From positions 1-64,000 of the forward strand of contig NZ_FNVB01000009.1 in NCBI RefSeq assembly GCF_900108315.1: 64,000 nucleotides of DNA. The letters are read 5' to 3'. Origin of the DNA: Saccharopolyspora kobensis. GTDB lineage: Bacteria; Actinomycetota; Actinomycetes; Mycobacteriales; Pseudonocardiaceae. Positions 1-8,551 of this stretch are shown here, in pieces (the stretch's first letter is position 1; every line of letters starts with the position of its first letter). Under the pieces are notes generated by a model that saw nothing but the letters and a program-made list of their open reading frames with translations, was not told the DNA's origin and ran no database searches. The translations under genes and the position numbers were made by a program.

Positions 1-30
1 TTTCCTGCCCTGTTGGGTGGGGGTGAGGGT

Positions 31-149
31 TGTCGGTGGCGATGGCGGGGAGGGTCCGCCCGGTCCCATTCCGAACCCGGTAGCTAAGCTCCCCAGCGCT
101 GATGGTACTGCACTCGACAGGGTGTGGGAGAGTAAGACACCGCCGACAC
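31..149 (+). rRNA. rrf: 5S ribosomal RNA
   Basis: The segment has the actinobacterial 5S layout: complementary ends (TGTCGGTGG... and ...CACCGCCGACA), the conserved loop CCCATTCCGAACCCGG and the 3' half GGTGTGGGAGAGTAAGAC. The first 30 bases of the window would be the 23S-5S spacer, so this is the distal end of an rRNA operon that lies mostly outside the window. A strong terminator follows directly. End positions are good to about 3 bases. Confidence 0.95.
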
Positions 150-158
150 ACTAATTGA

Positions 159-214
159 GAGAGGCCCCTCTTTCACCGGTTCCGACCGGCTGAAAGAGGG
201 GCCTCTCCCCTTTT
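159..214 (+). terminator. Rho-independent terminator of the rRNA operon
   Basis: A perfect 17-bp inverted repeat (159-175 with 191-207) encloses a smaller nested hairpin (CCGG/CCGG) and is followed by CCCCTTTT. It lies 10 bases past the 5S end. Confidence 0.92.
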
Positions 215-313
215 ACGCGGAAACACTTCATCCGCACCCGGAACCCCGGCCACGGGTGCGGCCTCCAGTTCGTCGACGAGCACCTCCGGTGCCGTCGCGC
301 CTACAGTCCTGGT

Positions 314-2014
314 GTGGATGCTTCGAAGCTCACCGAAGGTCAGCGCGCTCTGAAGCCCCGGAGCTGCGAGGTCACCGAGGGGATGGAGCGGGCCGCGGCG
401 CGCGGGATGCTGCGCGCGGTCGGCATGCAGGACGACGACTTCGCCAAGCCGCAGATCGGGGTCGCGTCGTCCTGGAACGAGATCACCCCGTGCAACCTGT
501 CCCTGCAGCGGCTCGGGCGCGCGGCCAAGGACGGGGTGCACGAGGCCGGCGGGTTCCCGATGGAGTTCGGCACCATCTCGGTGTCCGACGGCATCTCGAT
601 GGGGCACGTCGGCATGCACTACTCCCTGGTGTCCCGGGAGATCATCGCCGATTCGGTCGAGACCGTGGTGGAGGCCGAGCGGCTGGACGGCACCGTCCTG
701 CTCGCGGGCTGCGACAAGAGCCTGCCGGGAATGCTGATGGCGGCGGCCCGGCTCGACCTCGCCTCGGTGTTCGTCTACGCCGGCTCCATCCTGCCCGGGC
801 GGGTGGACGACCGGGAGGTGACGATCATCGACGCCTTCGAGGCGGTCGGCGCCTGTGCCCGCGGCCTGATCTCCAGGGAAGAGGTGGACCGAATCGAGCG
901 GGCCATCTGCCCGGGCGAAGGCGCGTGCGGCGGGATGTACACGGCGAACACCATGGCGTGCGCGGCGGAAGCGCTGGGCATGTCGATGCCTGGCTCGGCG
1001 AGTCCGCCGTCGGTGGACCGGCGCCGCGATGCGAGCGCCCGGGCTGCCGGGCGAGCGGTGATCGGCATGCTGGAGAACGGCCTCACGGCCCGGCGGATCC
1101 TGACCAAGGAGGCCTTCGAGAACGCGATCGCGGTGGTGATGGCCTTCGGCGGCTCGACCAATGCCGTGTTGCACCTGCTCGCCATCGCCCGCGAGGCAGG
1201 CGTCGACCTGGTGCTGGACGACTTCGACCGGATCGGCGACCGGGTGCCGCACCTCGCGGACGTCAAGCCCTTCGGCCGGTACGTGATGTCCGCGGTGGAC
1301 CGCATCGGTGGTGTCCCGGTGGTGATGAAGGCGCTGCTGGACGCGGGGCTGCTCCACGGCGACTGCCTGACGGTGACCGGGCGGACGGTCGCGGAGAACC
1401 TGGCCGAGCTGCAGCCGCCGGAGCTCGACGGCGAGGTGCTGCACCGGCTCGCGGACCCGATCCACCCGACCGGCGGGCTGACGATCCTGCGCGGCTCGCT
1501 GGCCCCCGATGGCGCGGTGGTGAAGAGCGCCGGGTTCGACTTCGCGCGGTTCGACGGCACAGCAAGGGTTTTCGACGGCGAGCAGGGCGCGATGGACGCG
1601 GTGGAGGACGGTTCGCTCAAGCCCGGGGACGTCGTCGTCATCCGCTACGAGGGACCGCGCGGTGGCCCGGGAATGCGGGAGATGCTCGCGGTGACCGGTG
1701 CGATCAAGGGCGCGGGCCTCGGCAAGGACGTGCTGCTGGTGACCGACGGCCGGTTCTCCGGCGGTACGACGGGTTTGTGCATCGGGCACGTGGCGCCGGA
1801 AGCCACCGACGGCGGGCCGATCGCGTTGGTGCGGGACGGCGATCCGATCAGGCTCGACCTCGCTTCCCGCACCCTGGACCTGCTGGTGGACGAGGCGGAG
1901 CTCCGGCGGCGGCGCGAGACCTGGACGCCTCCGGAACCCCGCTTCCGCCACGGCGTTCTCGGCAAGTACGCGAAGCTGGTCGGCTCGGCGGCCGAAGGTG
2001 CGGTGTGCGGCTGA
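314..2014 (+). CDS. ilvD: Dihydroxy-acid dehydratase
   Basis: This 566-aa enzyme dehydrates 2,3-dihydroxy-isovalerate and 2,3-dihydroxy-3-methylvalerate, the penultimate step of valine and isoleucine synthesis, in the cytoplasm. The three iron-sulfur cysteines of the family are visible: Cys60 (in NEITPCN), Cys133 (GCDKSLPGM) and Cys205 (GEGACGGMYTANTM). The family signature GRFSGGTTG is near the C-terminus. Length fits the usual 555-620 aa. The start is a GTG that sets the normal N-terminus, with no ATG nearby in frame. The gene stands alone behind the rRNA terminator and runs tail-to-tail into the small zinc-ribbon gene, with adjacent stop codons. One family loop reads SASPPSVDRRRDA, somewhat different from the common GSSTIPAVD form. 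Confidence 0.96.
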   Translation: MDASKLTEGQRALKPRSCEVTEGMERAAARGMLRAVGMQDDDFAKPQIGVASSWNEITPCNLSLQRLGRAAKDGVHEAGGFPMEFGTISVSDGISMGHVGMHYSLVSREIIADSVETVVEAERLDGTVLLAGCDKSLPGMLMAAARLDLASVFVYAGSILPGRVDDREVTIIDAFEAVGACARGLISREEVDRIERAICPGEGACGGMYTANTMACAAEALGMSMPGSASPPSVDRRRDASARAAGRAVIGMLENGLTARRILTKEAFENAIAVVMAFGGSTNAVLHLLAIAREAGVDLVLDDFDRIGDRVPHLADVKPFGRYVMSAVDRIGGVPVVMKALLDAGLLHGDCLTVTGRTVAENLAELQPPELDGEVLHRLADPIHPTGGLTILRGSLAPDGAVVKSAGFDFARFDGTARVFDGEQGAMDAVEDGSLKPGDVVVIRYEGPRGGPGMREMLAVTGAIKGAGLGKDVLLVTDGRFSGGTTGLCIGHVAPEATDGGPIALVRDGDPIRLDLASRTLDLLVDEAELRRRRETWTPPEPRFRHGVLGKYAKLVGSAAEGAVCG

Positions 2015-2254
2015 TCAGCCCTGGAGCTGTGCCTTCAGGCTCTGGGCCTCTCGTTTGCCGACCGGTGCGGTCGTGCCGCACCAGGTGCAGGTCAGCGCAT
2101 AGCGCGTGCGGGTGGGGAACAGCGGGACGAAGAACAGGGTGAACTTGGTGACGCCCTTGTTGAGAGTCATCGCGCAGGTCCCGCGGCAGCCCGGGCAGTC
2201 CAGCCGCAGACTGCCCAGGCGCCGGACGCTCCGCCGGAACCCAAAGATGATCAT
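2015..2254 (-). CDS. Small zinc-ribbon protein
   Basis: A 79-aa protein with two CxxC knuckles (CPGC near residue 20 and CTWCG near residue 57), separated by a strand-rich segment (TKFTLFFVPLFPTRTRYALTC). This is the layout of the small zinc-ribbon proteins common in actinomycetes. It probably binds one zinc ion; its partner is unknown. It is convergent with ilvD, and downstream of nothing obvious on its own strand: nrdB ends 140 bases before its start. No function can be assigned. Confidence 0.75.
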   Translation of the reverse strand: MIIFGFRRSVRRLGSLRLDCPGCRGTCAMTLNKGVTKFTLFFVPLFPTRTRYALTCTWCGTTAPVGKREAQSLKAQLQG

Positions 2255-2393
2255 TCGTCCCTCCCGGTGCGGTGCGACCGGCCGCCGGCGTCAGGACGCG
2301 GGCCGATCTGTCCTGGGGAGGATGGTTTCAGAACGGGGTGGACGTGGCCACGGGTTCGGCGGTGCACGGCCCGGGCCGTGCACCGCGCGCGGG

Positions 2394-3467
2394 TCAGTCC
2401 CAGGACAGCGAGGCGCCGGACTGGTACTCGATGACCCTGGTCTCGAAGAAGTTCTTCTCCTTCTTGAGGTCCATCGCCTCCGACATCCACGGGAACGGGT
2501 TGTCCGCCTCCGGGAACACCGGCTCCAGGCCGAGCTGGTCGCAGCGCCGGTTGGTGATGAAGTGCATGTACTGGGCGCAGAGATCGGCGTTGATGCCGAG
2601 GATGCCGCGGGGCATCGTGTCGCGACCGTAGGCGATCTCCAGCTCGCAGGCCTCGGTGAGCATCCGGCGGATCTCGGCCTGGAACTCCGAGGTCCACAGG
2701 TGCGGGTTCTCGATCTTGATCTGGTTGATGCAGTCGATGCCGAAGTTCAGGTGGATCGACTCGTCGCGCAGGATGTACTGGTACTGCTCGGCGATGCCGA
2801 CCATCTTGTTCCGCCTGCCCAGCGCGAGGATCTGCGCGAAGCCGGTGTAGAACCACATGCCTTCGAAGATCACGTAGAAGGCCACCAGGTCGCGCAGGAA
2901 CGCCTGGTCGGCCTCGGTGGTGCCGGTGGCGAAGTCCGGGTCTTCCAGGCTCTGGGTGTACTGCAGCGCCCAGGAGTCCTTGTCGGCGATCGACGGGATC
3001 TCCCGGTACATGTTGAACAGCTCGCCCTCGTCGAGGCCGAGGCTCTCGCAGATGTACTGGAAGGTGTGCGTGTGCACGGCCTCCTCGAAGGCCTGGCGCA
3101 GCAGGTACTGGCGGCACTCGGGGTTGGTGATGTGCCGGTAGACGGCGAGCACGATGTTGTTGGCGACCAGGGATTCGGCGGTGGCGAAGAAGCCGAGGTT
3201 GCGCTTGAGCATCAGGCGCTCGTCGTCGGTGAGCCCGTCGGTGGACTTCCACAGCGCGATGTCGGCCTGCATGGAGATCTCGGTCGGCATCCAGTGGTTG
3301 TTGCAGCCGGCGAGGTACTTGTCCCACGCCCAGCTGTACTTCAGCGGCAGCAGCTGGTTGACGTCGGCGCGGGCGTTGATCATCGCCTTCTCGCTGACGT
3401 CGACGCGGCCGCCGTCGCGGTCGATCTCACCGAGCCCGGCGGAGGAGGGGGAGTGCAGGGAGGTCAT
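2394..3467 (-). CDS. nrdB: Ribonucleoside-diphosphate reductase, beta (R2) subunit
   Basis: A 357-aa small subunit of class I ribonucleotide reductase; it carries the dimetal site and radical that start reduction of NDPs to dNDPs by NrdA. The R2 metal-ligand helices are visible in order: TAESLVANN, EEAVHTHTFQY, and AEQYQYILRDESIHLNFG (Glu...Glu-x-x-His). The C-terminal tail (after NFFETRVIEYQ) is the segment that docks into the large subunit. The reading frame stays open far upstream, but the start is the ATG giving MTSLHSPSS, because everything upstream overlaps nrdA antiparallel to its own codons and contains the intergenic palindrome. It is the second gene of the nrdA-nrdB operon, about 120 bases after nrdA, and should share the cobalamin riboswitch. 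Confidence 0.95.
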   Translation of the reverse strand: MTSLHSPSSAGLGEIDRDGGRVDVSEKAMINARADVNQLLPLKYSWAWDKYLAGCNNHWMPTEISMQADIALWKSTDGLTDDERLMLKRNLGFFATAESLVANNIVLAVYRHITNPECRQYLLRQAFEEAVHTHTFQYICESLGLDEGELFNMYREIPSIADKDSWALQYTQSLEDPDFATGTTEADQAFLRDLVAFYVIFEGMWFYTGFAQILALGRRNKMVGIAEQYQYILRDESIHLNFGIDCINQIKIENPHLWTSEFQAEIRRMLTEACELEIAYGRDTMPRGILGINADLCAQYMHFITNRRCDQLGLEPVFPEADNPFPWMSEAMDLKKEKNFFETRVIEYQSGASLSWD

Positions 3468-3522
3468 GCCGTGGTGCTCCAGGGGTTTTGTGCGTGCAGT
3501 GCGGTCCGCGCGCCCGGGTCCC

Positions 3523-3568
3523 CGCAATTTCAATGGAAATCGGAGGTGCGATTTCCATTGAAATTGCG
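3523..3568. repeat. Family-1 palindromic repeat, copy A (nrdA-nrdB gap)
   Basis: A perfect 19-bp inverted repeat: arm 3523-3541 (CGCAATTTCAATGGAAATC) is the exact reverse complement of 3550-3568, around an 8-base loop GGAGGTGC. It is markedly AT-rich in a GC-rich genome. It lies between nrdA and nrdB, so it will be transcribed as a hairpin in the operon mRNA. Related copies are at about 16.54, 16.63, 24.22 and 50.73 kb. Confidence 0.93.
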
Positions 3569-3589
3569 GTTGGGACCCGGGGTGGGGCG

Positions 3590-5968
3590 TTACTGGCAGG
3601 CTTCGCAGTCGGGATCCTCGATGGAGCAGGCGGCTCCGGCCGAGGCCGCGGGGACCGCGGTGGGGACTGCGTTGAGCTTGCCGTCGGTGCCGCGCAGGGT
3701 GCTCTTCTCCACGTGGGTGGCGCTGGTGGAGCGCAGGTAGTACGTGGTCTTGAGGCCCTTGCGCCAGGCCAGCCGGTACAGCTCGTCGAGCTTGCGGCCG
3801 CTGGGCGAGGCGACGTAGAGGTTCAGCGACTGGGCCTGGTCGATCCACTTCTGCCGGCGGGCCGCGGCCTCCACCAGCCAGTGCGGCTCGATCTCGAAGG
3901 CGGTGGCGTAGAGCTCCTTGAGCTCCTGCGGGATCCGCTCGATCGGCAGCAGGCTGCCGTCGTGGAACTTCAGGTCGGCGACCATGGCCTCGTCCCACAG
4001 CCCGGCGCGCTTGAGATCGGCGACCAGGTGCGGGTTGACCACGGTGAAGTCGCCGGACATGTTCGCCTTGACGTACAGGTTCCGGTAGACGGGCTCGATG
4101 GACTGGTTGACGCCGCAGATGTTGGCGATCGTCGCGGTCGGCGCGATGGCCATCACGTTGGAGTTGCGCATCCCGTCGCGGACGACGCGCTCCCGCAGCG
4201 CCGCCCAGTCCAGCGTGGACGAGCGGTCCAGGTCGACGGCGCCGCCGCGTGCCTCGGCCAGCAGCTCCAGCGAGTCGATGGGCAGGACGCCCTGGCTCCA
4301 CAGCGATCCGTCGAAGGTCTCGTAGCGGCCGCGCTCGGCCGCCAGCCCGCTGGACGCGCTGATCGCGTGGTAGCTGATCAGCTCCATGCTGCGGTCGGCG
4401 AACTCCACCGCCGCCTGCGACGACGGCGCGATGCGCTGCACGAACAGCGCGTCGGCGAAACCCATCAGGCCCAGGCCGACCGGCCGGTGCCGCAGGTTGG
4501 AGCGGCGGGCTTCCGGGATCGTGTAGAAGTTGATGTCGATGACGTTGTCCAGCATCCGCACCGCGGTGCGGGTGGTGCGCTCCAGGCGCTCGGCGTCGAT
4601 GCCGTCGGCCGTGACGTGGTGCGCCAGGTTGATCGAGCCGAGGTTGCACACGGCGACCTCGTCGGCGCTGGTGTTCAGGGTGATCTCGGTGCACAGGTTC
4701 GAGGAGTGCACCACGCCGGTGTGCTGCTGCGGCGACCGCAGGTTGCACGGGTCCTTGAAGGTGATCCACGGGTGGCCGGTCTCGAAGAGCATGGTCAGCA
4801 TCCGCCGCCACAGCTCGACCGCGCGGACCCGCTTGAACACCGCGATCTCACCGCGGTCGGCGGCCTGCTCGTAGGCGCGGTAGCGCTCGGCGAACGCCGC
4901 GCCGTAGAGGTCGTGCAGGTCCGGGGTCTCGTCGGGGGAGAACAGCGTCCACTGCTCATCGGCCTCCACGCGGCGCAAAAACTCGTCGGGCACCCAGTTC
5001 GCGGTGTTCATGTCGTGGGTGCGGCGCCGGTCGTCGCCGGTGTTCTTGCGCAGGTCGAGGAATTCCTCGACGTCGATGTGCCAGGTCTCCAGGTAGGCGC
5101 AGACCGCGCCCTTGCGCTTGCCGCCCTGGTTGACCGCCACCGCGGTGTCGTTGGCGATCTTCAGGAACGGCACCACGCCCTGCGACTTGCCGTTCGTGCC
5201 CTTGATGTGCGCACCGATGCCCCGCACCGGCGTCCAGTCGTTGCCCAGGCCGCCGGCGTACTTCGACAGCAGCGCGTTGTTGCTGATCGAGTGGAAGATG
5301 CCGGACAGGTCGTCGTCCACCGTGGTCAGGAAGCAGGACGACAGCTGCGGCCGGGTGGTGCCCGCGTTGAACAGCGTGGGCGTCGAGCACATGAAGTCGA
5401 ACGACGACAGCAGCCGGTAGAACTCGATCGCGCGGGCCTCGCGGTCGTCCTCGCGCAGCGCCAGGCCCATCGCCACGCGCATGAAGAACGCCTGCGGCAG
5501 TTCGTACCGCACACCGCGTTCGTGCAGGAAGTACCGGTCGTAGAGGGTCTGCAGGCCGAGGAAGCCGAACTCCAGGTCGCGCTCGGTCGACAGCGCGCGG
5601 CCCAGCCGGTCGAGGTCGAAGGCGGCCAGCTCCGGGTCGAGCTGCTCCAGCTCGATGCCGCGCCGCACGTAGGCGGCGAAGTGCTCGGCGTAGTCCGAAC
5701 CCGGGTCCACGCCGAGGAATTCCAGCGCTTCGCGGCGCATCCGGTTCAGCAGCAGGCGCGCGGTGACCTGCGAGTAGTTCGGTTCGGTCTCGATCAGGGT
5801 GCGGGCCGCCATGATCTGGGCCAGCGAGAGCTCGTCATCGCTGATCCCCGCATAACCGGTGCGCCGCACCTCGTCGAGCACGGCTTCGGCGGACACGCCG
5901 GGCAATCCGGCGCAGGCCTGGTGGACCGCGGTGGATACCTCGGTCCAGTCGTTGAGTGTCGCCGTCAC
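3590..5968 (-). CDS. nrdA: Ribonucleoside-diphosphate reductase, alpha (R1) subunit
   Basis: A 792-aa catalytic subunit that reduces ribonucleoside diphosphates to deoxy forms. The N-terminal part (residues about 1-140) is helical; the barrel follows with family motifs such as NNALLSKYAGGLGNDW, the catalytic-loop stretch NLCTEI and the conserved PTATIANI near residue 640. The C-terminus ends in a redox pair CEACQ, the swinging cysteines that re-reduce the active site. No N-terminal ATP-cone signature is obvious to me. The start is the ATG giving MTATLNDW, 120 bases after the cobalamin riboswitch. It is first in an operon with nrdB; a B12-repressed class I RNR is the known arrangement in Streptomyces, where a B12-dependent class II enzyme backs it up. 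Confidence 0.95.
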   Translation of the reverse strand: MTATLNDWTEVSTAVHQACAGLPGVSAEAVLDEVRRTGYAGISDDELSLAQIMAARTLIETEPNYSQVTARLLLNRMRREALEFLGVDPGSDYAEHFAAYVRRGIELEQLDPELAAFDLDRLGRALSTERDLEFGFLGLQTLYDRYFLHERGVRYELPQAFFMRVAMGLALREDDREARAIEFYRLLSSFDFMCSTPTLFNAGTTRPQLSSCFLTTVDDDLSGIFHSISNNALLSKYAGGLGNDWTPVRGIGAHIKGTNGKSQGVVPFLKIANDTAVAVNQGGKRKGAVCAYLETWHIDVEEFLDLRKNTGDDRRRTHDMNTANWVPDEFLRRVEADEQWTLFSPDETPDLHDLYGAAFAERYRAYEQAADRGEIAVFKRVRAVELWRRMLTMLFETGHPWITFKDPCNLRSPQQHTGVVHSSNLCTEITLNTSADEVAVCNLGSINLAHHVTADGIDAERLERTTRTAVRMLDNVIDINFYTIPEARRSNLRHRPVGLGLMGFADALFVQRIAPSSQAAVEFADRSMELISYHAISASSGLAAERGRYETFDGSLWSQGVLPIDSLELLAEARGGAVDLDRSSTLDWAALRERVVRDGMRNSNVMAIAPTATIANICGVNQSIEPVYRNLYVKANMSGDFTVVNPHLVADLKRAGLWDEAMVADLKFHDGSLLPIERIPQELKELYATAFEIEPHWLVEAAARRQKWIDQAQSLNLYVASPSGRKLDELYRLAWRKGLKTTYYLRSTSATHVEKSTLRGTDGKLNAVPTAVPAASAGAACSIEDPDCEACQ

Positions 5969-6090
5969 TGGTCTTCTCCCTCGCGAGCTCGGTAGACCAC
6001 GAGCGCGCGCAGGCAGACCTCGGCGGCCGCCGGCCGCCGATCATCCGCTCGGACCCGCCCTCGAGGTCCCGGACAGCACGCCACATTCGC

Positions 6091-6288
6091 GTGCACCGGT
6101 GGCAGGTCTTCGGACTCACGGGCGGCCTACTGGTCGTGGCTTCCCAGGCGTTGGCCCAGTGCTCTTACCCGCCACCCGGAGTGGGCGGTCGGGTCACGAC
6201 GGTCGTTCCCGTTCACCGCTGCGGGGCAGTCCCGGATTCGCACCGGGTTCCCTCTTGCCTCACCGGATCGCTCCGGTGAACCACCAGC
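6091..6288 (-). promoter_or_regulatory. Cobalamin (AdoCbl) riboswitch upstream of nrdAB
   Basis: Read on the - strand, this contains the B12-riboswitch core AAGAGGGAACCCGGTGCGAA followed by TCCGGGACTGCCCCGCAGCGG, the paired GGTTCACCGG/CCGGTGAGG elements before it, and the 3' part AGTCCGAAGACCTGCC. The aptamer ends about 120 bases before the nrdA ATG, room for an expression platform. The known logic in Streptomyces nrdABS is repression of class I RNR when cobalamin is available. Boundaries are approximate. Confidence 0.93.
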
Positions 6289-6295
6289 GAGCGAC

Positions 6296-6311
6296 ACACT
6301 ACATGTTGGGT
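6296..6311. promoter_or_regulatory. Candidate NrdR box
   Basis: ACACTACATGTTGGGT resembles the NrdR operator (ACACWATATATWGTGT type), best in its left half. It lies just upstream of the riboswitch of nrdAB, where the promoter should be. A second box about three helical turns away is only weakly visible (around 6329-6344, GGGCAGATATCGGCGT), so this is tentative. Confidence 0.35.
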
Positions 6312-6349
6312 TTGGGGCTGATGTGAACGGGCAGATATCGGCGTGTTGT

Positions 6350-6382
6350 GCTCCCGGCCGCCGGTGTCGGGCGGCCGGGAGC
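6350..6382 (-). terminator. Hairpin terminator after the siderophore-binding protein gene
   Basis: A 13-bp perfect GC-rich stem (GCTCCCGGCCGCC at 6350-6362 with its complement at 6370-6382) and a 7-base loop, lying just after the stop at 6390. No clear T tract, as is common in actinomycetes. It also insulates the nrdAB promoter. Confidence 0.6.
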
Positions 6383-6389
6383 CTGCCGG

Positions 6390-7331
6390 TCAGCGCTGCG
6401 CGAGGTGCTTCTGGAGGTCGTCGAGGACCAGGTTCGCCGCGATCGGGCCGAGGCCGAGGAACCAGGTGTCGTCGGAGACCTCGACGGCCTTGCCCGCGCG
6501 CACCGCGCCGAGCGTCGTCCACTGCACCGAGCCGACGACGTCGTTCATCTGCGCCCGAGCGCTGTCACCGTAGGCCGCGTAGAACAGCTGGTCGCCGTCG
6601 GCCTGGGAGATCTGCTCGCGGCTGATCTTGGTGTGCGTCGTGTCGGCTTCCTGGTTGGCGGGACGGCCGAAGCCCGCGTCGGCGAGGATCGTGCCGATGA
6701 ACGAACCCTTGTTGTAGAGCCGGATGTCGCCGGGGATGAACCGCAGCATGCTGATCCGCTGCGCGCCCGGATCGCCGAGCTGCCTGCCGATCTCGGCGGC
6801 GCGCTGGTGGTAGGCGTCCAGGATCTGCTGGGCCTCGGCCTTCTTGCCCAGCGCATCGGCGTCGAGCAGGAAGTTGTCCTTCCAGGTCTTGCCGACGGTC
6901 TCGGCGAACACGGTCGGCGCGATCTTGCTCAGCGCCTCGTAGTTCTCGTCGTCGCGGATCTTGCTGGACAGGATCAGGTCGGGCTGCAGCGCGGTGATCT
7001 TCTCCAGGTTGGGGGAGCCGATGGTGCCGACGATCTCGATGTCGCCCGCCTTCTCGGCCAGGTACGGCTGGAGGCTCTTGTTGGCGTCGGGCAGCACGGT
7101 GCCGACCGGCTTGATGCCCAGCGCCAGCACCGCGTCGAGCTCGCCGGTGTCGAGCACGACGACCCGCTGCGGCGTGCCGGTGATCGTCGTCTGCCCCTTC
7201 GCGTGCGTGATGACGCGCGCACCGGATTCCGGCGCGGCGGGCTGTTCGGGAGCCGGCGTGCCGCACGCGGCGGCGCTGCCCAGGGCGAGCGCGGCGGTGA
7301 TCGCCGCGAGCAGTCGACGGGGACGGAGCAT
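6390..7331 (-). CDS. Iron-siderophore ABC transporter substrate-binding lipoprotein (FecB/FepB type)
   Basis: A 313-aa extracytoplasmic solute-binding protein of the periplasmic-binding-protein class used for ferric siderophores. The N-terminus has RR, a hydrophobic stretch and the lipobox LGSAAAC, predicting a membrane-anchored lipoprotein. The two lobes are visible: RVVVLDTGELDAVLALGIKPVG at the start of lobe 1 (FecB motif) and the YNKGSFIGTILADAGF region in lobe 2. I prefer the ATG (MLRPRR) with AGGTGGGA upstream over a GTG four codons earlier. An iron box lies 33 bases upstream of this start, so expression should be iron-repressed. No permease or ATPase gene is next to it. It may import the siderophore made by the 19-32 kb cluster, but this is inference. 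Confidence 0.9.
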   Translation of the reverse strand: MLRPRRLLAAITAALALGSAAACGTPAPEQPAAPESGARVITHAKGQTTITGTPQRVVVLDTGELDAVLALGIKPVGTVLPDANKSLQPYLAEKAGDIEIVGTIGSPNLEKITALQPDLILSSKIRDDENYEALSKIAPTVFAETVGKTWKDNFLLDADALGKKAEAQQILDAYHQRAAEIGRQLGDPGAQRISMLRFIPGDIRLYNKGSFIGTILADAGFGRPANQEADTTHTKISREQISQADGDQLFYAAYGDSARAQMNDVVGSVQWTTLGAVRAGKAVEVSDDTWFLGLGPIAANLVLDDLQKHLAQR

Positions 7332-7363
7332 GGTGCTTCCCACCTGTTCACTCGATACTGAAG

Positions 7364-7382
7364 TTTGGTGAGCCTAACCTGA
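7364..7382 (-). promoter_or_regulatory. IdeR/DmdR (DtxR-family) iron box
   Basis: On the - strand TCAGGTTAGGCTCACCAAA matches the consensus TTAGGTTAGGCTAACCTAA at 16 of 19 positions. It lies directly upstream of the siderophore-binding protein gene, at promoter distance. Confidence 0.85.
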
Positions 7383-7466
7383 CGATCGAGCTCGATCCAG
7401 CGTTGAGGCAGTGCTCACCGTCACCGCTACCTGCGAAGATGATCAGGTGATCGGAGAGGAGCGGCG

Positions 7467-8111
7467 ATGGATTCGCTGATCCCGCGCACTCGCGAGGAGA
7501 TCGCCCCGGGCGCGGTGCACGTTCCGGACTGGCTGGGCCTGGAGGAGCAACGGCACCTGGTGCGGGCCTGCCGGGAGTGGGCGAGGGCGGGCATGCGCTC
7601 TCCGCAGCTGCCCACCGGCGGCGTGATGTCGGTCCGCACGGTCTGCCTGGGCTGGCACTGGATCCCGTACCGCTACTCGAAGACCCTCGAGGACGGCACC
7701 CCGGTGCTGCCCTTCCCGGACTGGCTGGCGGATCTGGGCAGAAGAGCCCTGGCCGAGGCCTACCAGCGCCCGGTGGACGACTACACCCCGGACGTGGCCC
7801 TGATCAACTTCTACGACGAGAACGCCAAGATGGGCATGCACCAGGACAAGGACGAGCGCAGCGATGCCCCGGTGATCTCCCTCAGCCTCGGCGACGAAGC
7901 GACCTTCCGCTTCGGCAACGCGCAAACCAGGACGAAGCCCTACCGAGACCTGACCCTGGCCTCGGGAGACCTCTTCGTCTTCGGCGGCCCGGCCCGCTTC
8001 GCCCACCACGGAATCCTGAGAACAACCCCGGGAACGGCCCCGAACATAGGAATGAAGGCAGGCCGCCTCAACATCACCCTGAGAACATCAGGCCTAACCC
8101 GACAAATGTAA
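7467..8111 (+). CDS. alkB: Alpha-ketoglutarate-dependent dioxygenase AlkB
   Basis: A 214-aa Fe(II)/2-oxoglutarate oxygenase that oxidatively removes methyl groups from N1-methyladenine and N3-methylcytosine in DNA or RNA. The facial triad is visible: His125-x-Asp127 in MGMHQDKDE and a distal His in ARFAHHGIL; the 2-oxoglutarate-binding arginines are in GRLNITLR. LSLGDEATFRFG is the typical core strand. Length matches E. coli AlkB (216 aa). The ATG has GGAGAGGAG 6 bases upstream. It is a single gene between the divergent iron-box gene and a terminator. Confidence 0.95.
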   Translation: MDSLIPRTREEIAPGAVHVPDWLGLEEQRHLVRACREWARAGMRSPQLPTGGVMSVRTVCLGWHWIPYRYSKTLEDGTPVLPFPDWLADLGRRALAEAYQRPVDDYTPDVALINFYDENAKMGMHQDKDERSDAPVISLSLGDEATFRFGNAQTRTKPYRDLTLASGDLFVFGGPARFAHHGILRTTPGTAPNIGMKAGRLNITLRTSGLTRQM

Positions 8112-8197
8112 CCAGCACCAAGATCGTTGAGAGATCACCTGGAGAACGAGCTGCCCAGGCCGGGTGCCACACCCATCGCAAGGCGAACCCGACGCGC

Positions 8198-8220
8198 AAC
8201 CCCCCGCACCGTGGGGGGTT
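8198..8220 (+). terminator. Terminator after alkB
   Basis: AACCCCCC/GGGGGGTT stem of 8 bp with a 7-base loop, followed by more G/C runs. It lies 86 bases after the alkB stop. Confidence 0.6.
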
Positions 8221-8259
8221 TGGGGGGTTCGACCCCCCCAGAACAATGACGAGATGTGC

Positions 8260-8293
8260 AAAAAAGCGAAACGCCCCGCGTAAGCAGGGCGTT
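8260..8293 (-). terminator. Terminator after the downstream tRNA-Lys
   Basis: On the - strand, a GGAACGCCCTG...CGGGGCGTT hairpin is followed by a run including TTTTTT (8260-8265). It lies 12 bases past the tRNA 3' end. Confidence 0.8.
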
Positions 8294-8305
8294 CCACATA
8301 TCGAG

Positions 8306-8378
<73 letters not shown>

Positions 8379-8440
8379 TGGCTTTTCGATTTTTCAACTT
8401 CCGTTCCGGCTCCGCGTCGGTACCGTTCCGGTCAGAGTTA

Positions 8441-8464
8441 AACGCCCCGCGCGAGCGAGGCGTT
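8441..8464 (-). terminator. Hairpin after the upstream tRNA-Lys
   Basis: AACGCC (8441-8446) pairs with GGCGTT (8459-8464) around a GC-rich interior. It matches the hairpin after the other tRNA-Lys in position and sequence, supporting a tandem duplication of tRNA plus terminator. T tract weak. Confidence 0.55.
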
Positions 8465-8478
8465 CGACTCGTATCGAG

Positions 8479-8551
<73 letters not shown>

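Noticed and set aside
256..2142. 628-aa + frame overlapping ilvD in another phase
   Set aside because: Arg/Gly-rich shadow; ilvD is complete in its own frame.
2394..4811. 805-aa frame that would extend nrdB upstream through nrdA
   Set aside because: The extra 448 residues overlap nrdA codons and are low-complexity Arg/His/Ala text; the nrdB family N-terminus begins at MTSLHSPSS.
3488..5995. 835-aa + strand frame opposite nrdA
   Set aside because: Shadow frame of nrdA without motifs; nrdA has complete R1 features.
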